Source: an uncultured Bacillota bacterium (GTDB lineage: Bacteria; Bacillota_I; Bacilli_A; Erysipelotrichales; Erysipelotrichaceae). Taken from it: a stretch of 20,140 nucleotides of DNA. The DNA lies in NCBI GenBank assembly GCA_937919165.1, contig CALFPO010000016.1, forward strand, positions 1 to 20,140, read 5' to 3'. Within the stretch, counting starts at the first letter, position 1; each line of letters opens with the position of its first letter. Positions 1 to 6,025 of the stretch are shown here, piece by piece. Both the position numbers and the translations under genes were made by a program. The notes beneath the pieces were generated by a model. The model was given only the letters and a program-made list of their open reading frames with translations. It did not search any database and had not been told where the DNA came from.

Positions 1-598
1 CATGGAGGAAAAGATCAGACATCTAGAGATCAAGAACGATTTCTATGTGATGAAGGGCATCATTCTTGAGATATTAGGCAAGCTTGGCTTTGAGCTTGGC
101 CGCATCGCTTTAGCAGAGAATATCCTTGATACAGCACATTTCCATCCATATCAGTCTGCCGTACTGATGATGGACAACAAACCATTTGCGATTTTCGGCA
201 AGATTCATCCTGCTTTCGGAAAAGCGCTGAAGCTTGATGATGTATATTATGGAGAGATCATCCTTGATGGCTTATGCAATGCTAAGCTATCCAAGGTAAA
301 GGCTCCAATCGTAAGCAAGTATCCATCAGTATCGCGCGATATCTCTGTAGTGGTAAAAGAAGATGTCAAGGCTCAGGAACTTATGGCCGCCATCAAGAAG
401 TCTGGTGGTGCTCTAGTCAAGAACATCAAAGTATTTGACGTATATCAGGGCGAACATATCGAAGAAGGCTATAAGTCTGTATCGTTATCAATAACATATG
501 AAGACAAAGAAAAGACTTTGAAGGTAGAGGATGTCAATCCTGTACATGAAAGGATCCTTTCTGACCTAAACGGCAAGTTTGCAGCCGTACAGAGGTAA
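1..598 (+). CDS. pheT: Phenylalanine--tRNA ligase beta subunit, C-terminal part (5'-truncated by the window)
   Basis: Only the last ~198 residues are present; the reading frame enters from before base 1, so the first visible ATG (base 2) is not the real start. The protein is the beta subunit of the cytoplasmic alpha2-beta2 enzyme that charges tRNA-Phe. The visible part begins in the catalytic-like core (NDFYVMKGI and HFHPYQSA are typical PheT core strings). It ends with an FDX-ACB anticodon-binding domain from about visible residue 105, containing KYPSVSRDISVVV and a terminal GKFAAVQR. The stop is a TAA at 596-598, only two bases before the next gene, so the two are probably co-transcribed. 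pheS would be expected upstream. Family assignment is secure from sequence; the upstream extent cannot be seen. Confidence 0.95.
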   Translation, partial: MEEKIRHLEIKNDFYVMKGIILEILGKLGFELGRIALAENILDTAHFHPYQSAVLMMDNKPFAIFGKIHPAFGKALKLDDVYYGEIILDGLCNAKLSKVKAPIVSKYPSVSRDISVVVKEDVKAQELMAAIKKSGGALVKNIKVFDVYQGEHIEEGYKSVSLSITYEDKEKTLKVEDVNPVHERILSDLNGKFAAVQR

Positions 599-600
599 TC

Positions 601-1497
601 ATGATATACACATGCACGACAAACCCTTCCTTGGATTACTATATATCCTTGGACAATATGGAAAAAGGCAGGGATAACCGCAGTGAAATGGAGATCTATG
701 AAGCCGGCGGCAAAGGCGTAAACGTTTCGATCATCCTCAACAACTTCATGATTCCTAGCGTTGCTTTAGGTTTCCTGGGTGGCTTTACGAAAGACTACTA
801 TCTTTCTTTCATCCAGCGTTATCCATACATACAGCCGCTTTTCACAACCATCAAGGACAATACCCGCATCAACATCAAGATTATGGAAAGCGATGAAGAA
901 ACAGGTCTGAATGCTAAAGGTCCGCACATCAGCGAAGAAGAGTTCGAGAAGTTCAAGAAACGTTTCATGAACATCTACGATGACGATATCTTTGTGGTTT
1001 CGGGCAATATAGAAGATGACATAAAAGACAAGATGATCGAACTAATTCATGATCTTGCCAAGGATGGCACCAGAGTGGTTCTTGATACTGACAAGGATGT
1101 CATCGACGCTTGCCTTGATATCAAGCCTTTGCTGGTGAAGATCAACAGATACTATTTCGACAATATGAGCGATGAGACAATCATCTCTACCGGAAAGAAG
1201 ATGATTGAAAATGGCGTACAGAATGTCATGTTCTCTTCAGCTAATATGACTTCATATATGTTTACCAAAGATAAGACATATTGCTCAAAGAATCTGGACA
1301 ATTCGCTTGTGAATGCAACCGGATCAGCCGATTCGATGGTTGGCGGATATCTTTATTCCATCATCAGAGGCGCCGATGCCAAAGAGGCCTTCAAGTACGC
1401 CAATGCTGCTTCGCTTGCTACTTCGATGTCAAACGATATGGGAAGCAAAGAGAAGATCGAGGAGACCTTCGACACGATAATCGTAGAGGAGATATGA
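601..1497 (+). CDS. PfkB-family hexose-phosphate kinase (1-phosphofructokinase-like)
   Basis: A 298-residue ribokinase-fold sugar-phosphate kinase of the FruK/LacC branch, expected to phosphorylate fructose-1-phosphate or a related phosphohexose with ATP in the cytoplasm. Visible signatures are an N-terminal TTNPSLDYYI (FruK-type TxNPxxD), the GGKGVNVS motif at residues 36-43, NAKGPHIS in the middle, and the C-terminal anion-hole/catalytic segment NATGSADSMVGG with the presumed catalytic Asp244. The canonical segment is VGAGDSMVAG, so TGSAD is a mild variant (Ala for the second Gly). Length is normal for the family. GAGG at the pheT end gives a modest ribosome-binding site. It is not next to fruA/fruR, so the exact substrate is open. 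It follows pheT by two bases and overlaps the start of the lipoprotein gene. Confidence 0.85.
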   Translation: MIYTCTTNPSLDYYISLDNMEKGRDNRSEMEIYEAGGKGVNVSIILNNFMIPSVALGFLGGFTKDYYLSFIQRYPYIQPLFTTIKDNTRINIKIMESDEETGLNAKGPHISEEEFEKFKKRFMNIYDDDIFVVSGNIEDDIKDKMIELIHDLAKDGTRVVLDTDKDVIDACLDIKPLLVKINRYYFDNMSDETIISTGKKMIENGVQNVMFSSANMTSYMFTKDKTYCSKNLDNSLVNATGSADSMVGGYLYSIIRGADAKEAFKYANAASLATSMSNDMGSKEKIEETFDTIIVEEI

Positions 1498-2072
1498 TGA
1501 AGAAGCTACTAGCGATCATGCTTGTGCTGCTGACGCTTTGCGGATGCAAGGGAAAAGACAAGCCAGAGTTTACCTATGACATCAAATCGACCAATGTCGA
1601 CATGTCATATTATGATGGCGTAGGCAGCACCAATCATAAGTTCAAGGAAATTCTTCCTGTCGAGCTTGAGAATGTCTTTGCCAACAATAGTTCTGGAGTG
1701 TTCTATCTTGGCTATATCGACTGTCCATTCTGCCAGAAATGCATCAAGTATCTTGATGAGGTTTCTAGGGAAGAAGACGTCACAGTCTATTATCTTGATG
1801 CCATGAACGACTATGATCCGCTTAAGGGCGAACGACTTAGAGATATCGAAAAGCTTCTGATCGACATCATGCAGTATGACAAGGATACTGGAGACTACAA
1901 CATCTGGACACCTAGCGTATTCAATGTCATAAATGGCAAGATTGTTGATTACTATGTCGGTCTTCCTACCAATGCCTTAGGTGAAACCGATTGGAGCAAT
2001 CCTCCGACAGACAAGCAGATCTCAAAGCTTGTGAATGGATATCGCAAGGTCATTAAACCATTCGTCAAATAA
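1497..2072 (+). CDS. Lipoprotein with thioredoxin-like fold (CPFC motif)
   Basis: Predicted 191-residue exported lipoprotein. Residues 1-16 form a short signal peptide (KK, then a hydrophobic stretch LLAIMLVLLTL). The lipobox is LCGC, with Cys17 the likely lipidated residue; Cys at -2 is unusual but acceptable. The mature part has YIDCPFCQKC at about 73-82, a CxxC active site resembling thioredoxin or bacteriocin-accessory (Bta-like) proteins, and a TP pair at 138-139 that could be the cis-proline loop. It probably acts in thiol exchange on the outer face of the membrane; the partner is unknown. The start at 1497 is preferred because AGAGGAG (1485-1491) then lies 5 bases upstream. ATG at 1494, overlapping the kinase stop, is the alternative. 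The longer open frame back to 1281 is a shadow of the kinase gene. Confidence 0.8.
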   Translation: MKKLLAIMLVLLTLCGCKGKDKPEFTYDIKSTNVDMSYYDGVGSTNHKFKEILPVELENVFANNSSGVFYLGYIDCPFCQKCIKYLDEVSREEDVTVYYLDAMNDYDPLKGERLRDIEKLLIDIMQYDKDTGDYNIWTPSVFNVINGKIVDYYVGLPTNALGETDWSNPPTDKQISKLVNGYRKVIKPFVK

Positions 2073-2104
2073 AGTCAAGACTATTAATTAGGACATTTTG
2101 TTTC

Positions 2105-2110
2105 TATAAT
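2105..2110 (+). promoter_or_regulatory. -10 box of a promoter for the RNA/yneF unit
   Basis: A perfect TATAAT follows the lipoprotein gene. No convincing -35 hexamer sits 16-18 bases upstream. A transcript starting about 7 bases downstream (around 2117) would begin exactly at the base of the closing stem of the structured RNA described next, which supports both calls. Confidence 0.55.
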
Positions 2111-2116
2111 TTACTT

Positions 2117-2262
2117 ACCTGGTAGGATCAATGAAATTCCTACACTTAATTATCGGACCATTCGCGTTGGATATCGGTGTTGAAGACCTAAAGCAGGGAT
2201 CCTAATGATATCCATAGACGGCCCACCTCTTTGGAAGAGGGAAATTTCTAACCTGCCAGGCT
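2117..2262 (+). ncRNA. Structured RNA candidate, 6S-like architecture
   Basis: Hand folding gives a rod-like structure. The closing stem pairs 2118-2126 (CCTGGTAGG) with 2252-2260 (CCTGCCAGG): 9 pairs, one G-U. A second stem pairs 2133-2140 (GAAATTCC) with 2240-2248 (one bulged A). A large asymmetric bubble follows, whose 3' side carries a perfect hairpin CCTCTT/AAGAGG (2226-2240). An apical stem pairs 2168-2175 with 2207-2214 (8 pairs). Closing stem, central bubble with a 3'-side hairpin and apical stem is the layout of 6S RNA, the sigma-70/A RNA polymerase decoy. At ~145 nt it is shorter than most 6S RNAs (180-200). No intrinsic terminator separates it from yneF, so it could instead be a yneF leader. 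Structure is seen in the sequence; the 6S identity is inference. Confidence 0.5.
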
Positions 2263-2317
2263 ATTAGACAAATGACTGCAATTCTTATAGAATAACTAAA
2301 GTAAGGAAGGTGCTAAT

Positions 2318-2530
2318 ATGGAGAATTTCTGGTTTACATTCTTATATCTGATTGTTGGCGGAATCATCGGCGCTGTAATAGCTTATTTCTTAACGAAGAA
2401 GAGTTTCGAGAAGCAGCTTAAGGAGAATCCACCTATCAATGAAAAGATGATTCGTTCGATGTATGCACAGATGGGCAGAAAGCCATCTGAAGCACAGATC
2501 AGAGCCATCATGAAATCAATGGGCCAATAA
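2318..2530 (+). CDS. yneF: YneF family (UPF0154) small membrane protein
   Basis: A 70-residue protein with one N-terminal membrane segment (about residues 5-26, FTFLYLIVGGIIGAVIAYFL). A short charged cytoplasmic tail follows, with the family strings NPPINEKMIR, MGRKPSEAQI and a terminal MKSMGQ. This matches the Firmicutes UPF0154/YneF family in length and pattern. Its molecular function is not established. AGGAAGG at 2304-2310 is a good ribosome-binding site, 7 bases before the ATG. It is transcribed from the promoter near 2105 through the structured RNA and ends at a terminator immediately after its stop. Confidence 0.9.
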   Translation: MENFWFTFLYLIVGGIIGAVIAYFLTKKSFEKQLKENPPINEKMIRSMYAQMGRKPSEAQIRAIMKSMGQ

Positions 2531-2555
2531 AAACATATCTTGCGATATGTTTTTT
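2529..2555. terminator. Bidirectional intrinsic terminator between yneF and plsY
   Basis: An 11-pair stem (2529-2539 with 2544-2554, AAACATATC/GATATGTTT core, loop TTGC) is flanked by T-runs on both strands, so it can end yneF on the plus strand and plsY on the minus strand. The TAA stop of plsY (2554-2556) lies at the edge of the stem. Confidence 0.85.
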
Positions 2556-3153
2556 ATTTCTTTCTTCCGATTCTTGATTCCTTGCCATCAAGAATTCTTT
2601 TTATGTTTTCAGAGTGCCTGATGATCACAAATATCGTCAGCAGCAGCAACAGCACAAACAGTCTGCTTTTCTTGAACAGCATATATATCATTGATGAACT
2701 GACACCGATGATTGAAGAGAAGGATACAATTCTTGAAAGAAGCAGACAGATAAGAAATACTCCTAACGGTACCAGCAACGTGAAGGCATCCTTGGTGATG
2801 AAGATGGCTAAGCCAAGAAGATAGCCATATGTGCAGGCTACAGCCTTTCCGCCCCTGAATCCCGCAAAGATAGGGAAGCAATGTCCGACACATACTGCCA
2901 GCCCTGCATATTCGATGGCATTAGGATAGATACGATTAAGGATGGCCATGACGATGAAGGCTTTCATCGCATCAAGGACGATGACCAGAATGCCGATTGG
3001 AGCACCAAGCACTCTTCCAGCATTGGTTCCGCCCAGATTTCCTGAGCCGTAGTTTCTGATGTCCTTATGGAAGAATACCTTGCCGATGATTAGGCCCCAA
3101 GGAATGGAACCCACAAGATATCCGATAAGAACGGATACGATTATTTCTTTCAT
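2554..3153 (-). CDS. plsY: Glycerol-3-phosphate acyltransferase PlsY
   Basis: A 199-residue integral membrane protein that transfers the acyl group of acyl-phosphate (made by PlsX) to sn-glycerol-3-phosphate, giving lysophosphatidic acid, the first committed step of phospholipid synthesis in Firmicutes. Motifs in order: GSIPWG (15-20), the loop GSGNLGGTNAGR (36-47, family GSGNxGATN), GHCFPIFAGFRGGKAVA (90-106), RIVSFSSI (141-148) and the C-terminal RHSENIKRILDGKE. About five hydrophobic spans (near 3-25, 50-72, 80-98, 107-140, 165-180) fit the known topology. Its ATG overlaps the TGA of the upstream PHP gene by four bases on the minus strand (ATGA), so the pair is translationally coupled. Confidence 0.97.
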   Translation of the reverse strand: MKEIIVSVLIGYLVGSIPWGLIIGKVFFHKDIRNYGSGNLGGTNAGRVLGAPIGILVIVLDAMKAFIVMAILNRIYPNAIEYAGLAVCVGHCFPIFAGFRGGKAVACTYGYLLGLAIFITKDAFTLLVPLGVFLICLLLSRIVSFSSIIGVSSSMIYMLFKKSRLFVLLLLLTIFVIIRHSENIKRILDGKESRIGRKK

Positions 3154-4046
3154 CTGTATACCTCCAGAAGTTTCAGTGTTTTTATGAGCTCATCTTCATC
3201 ATAATCAATTGATCCCATCTTGATGGCTGGTTTTGATCGACCATGGAAGTCAGAACCGACAGACATCATCAGATTATGGGCTTTTGCCTGATTGTAATAG
3301 AATTCCGTGTCTTTATCATTATGATATGAAGAAAATACCTCGATGCCATCAAGGCCATATGAGATGATCTCTTCAAGGATCTTTTCATCATGCCCGATAT
3401 TGTAGGTTGGATGGGCCAAAAACATCTTGCCGCCATTGTCGTGTATGAGTTTGGATGCCTGATTGATCGGCATGTTGAAGTCATAGACAATATTGAGTGG
3501 CTTGCCTTTGCCGAAGAATTCCTTGTAGAAATTGAAGGTAGGATTATCGGATAAGCGATTAGGATAGCGAAACTCCACCAGTCTTTCGTCATTGTCGTTT
3601 TCGGGATTGCCTAAAACAGCTTGGCCGATCATCTCTTCACATACCAGATGGTCATCTCTCATGGCATAGACATCGTCAGGATTGAACTTGAAGCCATATT
3701 CAAGAGACTTCTTTATGGCTGCTTCCGCAAACCCGTTTAGAGCATTTCTGACAAATTCGACGCGGTCTTTGATGCCTTTGGAATTGTAGTCGATATTGTA
3801 TCCCAAGATATGCAAGGGATAATTGCCGATGATGGATGAAATTTCGATGGCAGGAATGACGACAATATCTTTTCCTTGCGCATAATCGAAGGCTGAAGCG
3901 ATGCTTGAGACGTTGTCATGATCGCTCACTGCGTAGTATCTGATGCCTGAATCTATAGCAATATCGATAAGCTCTTTAGCAGTATATGTGCCATCGATAC
4001 TGGCGATAGAATGAGTATGAAGATCGATGTAGTTTGTCTTTTGCAT
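3150..4046 (-). CDS. PHP-domain phosphoesterase (TrpH / RNase AM-like)
   Basis: A 298-residue metal-dependent PHP-family hydrolase of the TrpH/YciV type. Known relatives are 5'-to-3' exoribonucleases or 3',5'-nucleotide phosphatases. Metal ligands are visible in order: IDLHTHS (His10, His12), SDHDN (Asp42, His43), PAIEIS (Glu68), LH (His79), AHPTYN (His212), and GSDFHG (Asp266, His268). No signal peptide or membrane segment, so cytoplasmic. The ATG at 4046 is preceded by no Shine-Dalgarno; a TATAAT box ends six bases before it, suggesting a leaderless mRNA. Coupled to plsY downstream. The fold and metal site are clear; the substrate is not settled by sequence. Confidence 0.88.
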   Translation of the reverse strand: MQKTNYIDLHTHSIASIDGTYTAKELIDIAIDSGIRYYAVSDHDNVSSIASAFDYAQGKDIVVIPAIEISSIIGNYPLHILGYNIDYNSKGIKDRVEFVRNALNGFAEAAIKKSLEYGFKFNPDDVYAMRDDHLVCEEMIGQAVLGNPENDNDERLVEFRYPNRLSDNPTFNFYKEFFGKGKPLNIVYDFNMPINQASKLIHDNGGKMFLAHPTYNIGHDEKILEEIISYGLDGIEVFSSYHNDKDTEFYYNQAKAHNLMMSVGSDFHGRSKPAIKMGSIDYDEDELIKTLKLLEVYR

Positions 4047-4052
4047 ACATCA

Positions 4053-4061
4053 ATTATAGCA
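4053..4061 (-). promoter_or_regulatory. Extended -10 promoter of the PHP-plsY operon
   Basis: On the minus strand the sequence reads TGC-TATAAT (TATAAT at 4058-4053, TG at 4061-4060), a textbook extended -10, which offsets the lack of a clear -35. The expected start site, about 7 bases after the box, is the A of the PHP ATG at 4046. Confidence 0.7.
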
Positions 4062-4080
4062 AAACTCAGATGTCCTAATA

Positions 4081-4089
4081 TGGTATAAT
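4081..4089 (+). promoter_or_regulatory. Extended -10 promoter of the parE operon
   Basis: TGG-TATAAT on the plus strand, with TATAAT at 4084-4089 and the parE ATG only 10 bases downstream. The expected transcription start (about 4096) leaves a 5' leader of about four bases. The -35 region is weak. It sits back to back with the PHP promoter in a 53-bp divergent intergenic gap. Confidence 0.7.
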
Positions 4090-4099
4090 TTTATAGGTT

Positions 4100-6025
4100 A
4101 TGGCTAACAAATACGATGACAGTTCGATAGAGATACTTGAGGGTCTTGAAGCGGTAAGAAAGAGACCTGGCATGTATATTGGCAGTGTAGACGCAAGAGG
4201 TCTGCACCATTTGGTATGGGAAATTGTCGATAATGCGATAGATGAAGCCATGAATGGCTTCGGCAATGAAATAGTCATCGAACTGAACAAAGACGGTTCA
4301 TGCACAGTCAGCGACTCAGGACGTGGCATGCCGGTAGGAATGCATAAATCAGGCAAGAATACGCTTGAAGTAATATATACGGTGCTGCATGCCGGAGGTA
4401 AGTTCTCTGATACAGGTGGCTATAAGACAGCTGGCGGTCTTCATGGTGTAGGCGCATCAGTCGTTAATGCCTTGAGCGAATGGCTGGAAGTAGAGGTATG
4501 CAGAGACAAGAAACGCTATAGAATGCGTTTTGATAATGGCGGCAAGAAAGTATCGAAACTTGAAGATCTTGGGCCTACCAACAGAACAGGTTCAAAAGTT
4601 ACTTTCATGCCTGACAAGAAGATCTTCCAGACCACCAATTTCTCATTCCAGACCATCATATCAAGAGCTCAGGAAGAGGCATTCCTGCTTAAGGATGTAA
4701 AGCTTGTCGTAAAGGATAATCGTACCAACGAGGAAGAATCTTTCTGCTATCATGATGGACTTAGAGCCTTCATGGACTATCTGAATGAAGACAAAGATAC
4801 CCTGCATGATACGGTTGTCTTCTCGGGCGAAAAGGACAACATCAATGTCGAGATTGCTTTTCAATACACCGATGGCTATCAGGAGAATACCTTCTCGTTC
4901 GTCAATCTGGTCAGAACTGGTGATGGCGGTAGCCATGAAGTCGGCTACAAGACCGCTTTCACCAAGGTACTTAATGAATATGCTAGAGATAATGGCTTGC
5001 TGAAGGAAAGAGACAAGAATTTTGAAGGAAGCGACGTAAGAGAAGGTCTTACATCCATCATTTCCGTTTCTATACCTGAAAGTCTTCTGCAGTTTGAAGG
5101 GCAGACCAAAGGAAAACTTGGAACTCCTGAAGCGAAGAGTGCGGTTGATGGCGTCGTTTCAGAGAATCTGATGTATTTCTTGCATGAGAACAAGGAAATT
5201 GCTACACAGCTGGTGAAAAAGATCCAGCGTGCATCGATTGCCAGAGAAGCAGCAAGAAAGGCCAAGGATGAAGCAAGAGCCGGCAAGAAGTCTTCCACAA
5301 AATCAAAGGAGATCTTAAGCGGCAAACTGGCCAACGCCCAAAGCAAGGATGCATCTAAACTGGAACTGTTCCTGGTCGAAGGAGATTCGGCAGGCGGAAG
5401 CGCCAAGAAATGCCGAGATTCTTCTTTCCAGGCCATTCTGCCTTTAAGAGGCAAGGTACTGAATACTGAACGTGCTTCAGTCGGCGAAATAGAGAAGAAT
5501 GAAGAGCTCAACACCATCATCCACTGCATCGGAGCTGGCGTCGGACCTAATTTCAATATCGATGATATACATTACGACAAGATTGTCATCATGACCGATG
5601 CGGATACCGATGGCGCGCATATTCAGGTCCTGCTTCTGACATTCTTCTATCGCTTTATGCGTGAGCTCATTGAAAAGGGACATGTCTATATCGCCATGCC
5701 TCCGCTTTATGGCGTCATGAAGAACAAGGAAAGAATCTATCTCTATTCTGATGAACAACTGCAGAAGATGAGAGAAGAGATGGGCGACAAGCTTGATATC
5801 CAAAGATATAAAGGTTTAGGCGAAATGGATGCCGATCAGCTTTGGGATACCACTATGGATCCTGCAAAGCGTACCTTGATTCAGGTTTCGATTGATGATG
5901 CAGCTTTGTGCGAAAGAAGGATTTCCGTTCTGATGGGCAACAATGCTGAACTTAGAAGACAGTGGATCGATGACAATATAGATTTCACTCTAGAAGAAGA
6001 CTATCGTGTGACAAGAAATGGCTAG
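4100..6025 (+). CDS. parE: DNA topoisomerase IV subunit B (ParE)
   Basis: A 641-residue type IIA topoisomerase ATPase subunit. Together with ParC it decatenates replicated chromosomes. Domains: GHKL ATPase at about 1-210 (EGLEAVRKRPGMYIGS, then HHLVWEIVDNAIDEA with catalytic Glu41 and Mg-binding Asn45; GLHGVGASVVNALS lid), transducer at about 220-390, and TOPRIM from about 420 (EGDSAGG with Glu427; DADTDGAH with Asp500 and Asp502). It ends with the B-subunit tail QRYKGLGEMDADQLW. HHLVWEIVDNAIDEA and the adjacent ParC partner favour ParE over GyrB. A TAG lies in frame just upstream of the ATG, and no internal Met precedes the conserved RPGMYIG, so the start is fixed even without a good Shine-Dalgarno. 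Stop overlaps parC by 8 bases. Confidence 0.96.
   Translation: MANKYDDSSIEILEGLEAVRKRPGMYIGSVDARGLHHLVWEIVDNAIDEAMNGFGNEIVIELNKDGSCTVSDSGRGMPVGMHKSGKNTLEVIYTVLHAGGKFSDTGGYKTAGGLHGVGASVVNALSEWLEVEVCRDKKRYRMRFDNGGKKVSKLEDLGPTNRTGSKVTFMPDKKIFQTTNFSFQTIISRAQEEAFLLKDVKLVVKDNRTNEEESFCYHDGLRAFMDYLNEDKDTLHDTVVFSGEKDNINVEIAFQYTDGYQENTFSFVNLVRTGDGGSHEVGYKTAFTKVLNEYARDNGLLKERDKNFEGSDVREGLTSIISVSIPESLLQFEGQTKGKLGTPEAKSAVDGVVSENLMYFLHENKEIATQLVKKIQRASIAREAARKAKDEARAGKKSSTKSKEILSGKLANAQSKDASKLELFLVEGDSAGGSAKKCRDSSFQAILPLRGKVLNTERASVGEIEKNEELNTIIHCIGAGVGPNFNIDDIHYDKIVIMTDADTDGAHIQVLLLTFFYRFMRELIEKGHVYIAMPPLYGVMKNKERIYLYSDEQLQKMREEMGDKLDIQRYKGLGEMDADQLWDTTMDPAKRTLIQVSIDDAALCERRISVLMGNNAELRRQWIDDNIDFTLEEDYRVTRNG

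Noticed and set aside
1281..1496. Upstream extension of the lipoprotein reading frame into the kinase gene
   Set aside because: It encodes low-complexity Arg/Cys-rich sequence in another frame of the kinase; the signal peptide and Shine-Dalgarno place the start at 1494/1497.
2117..2262. SRP RNA, T-box or a known riboswitch as identity of the structured RNA
   Set aside because: No SRP GGAAGCAGCC-type apical loop, no T-box AGGGTGGnACCGCG, and none of the SAM, TPP, lysine, glmS or M-box core strings is present.
4945..5556. Antisense open frame of 203 codons across parE
   Set aside because: Ser/Leu-rich shadow of the parE codons; no ribosome-binding site or recognisable motif.
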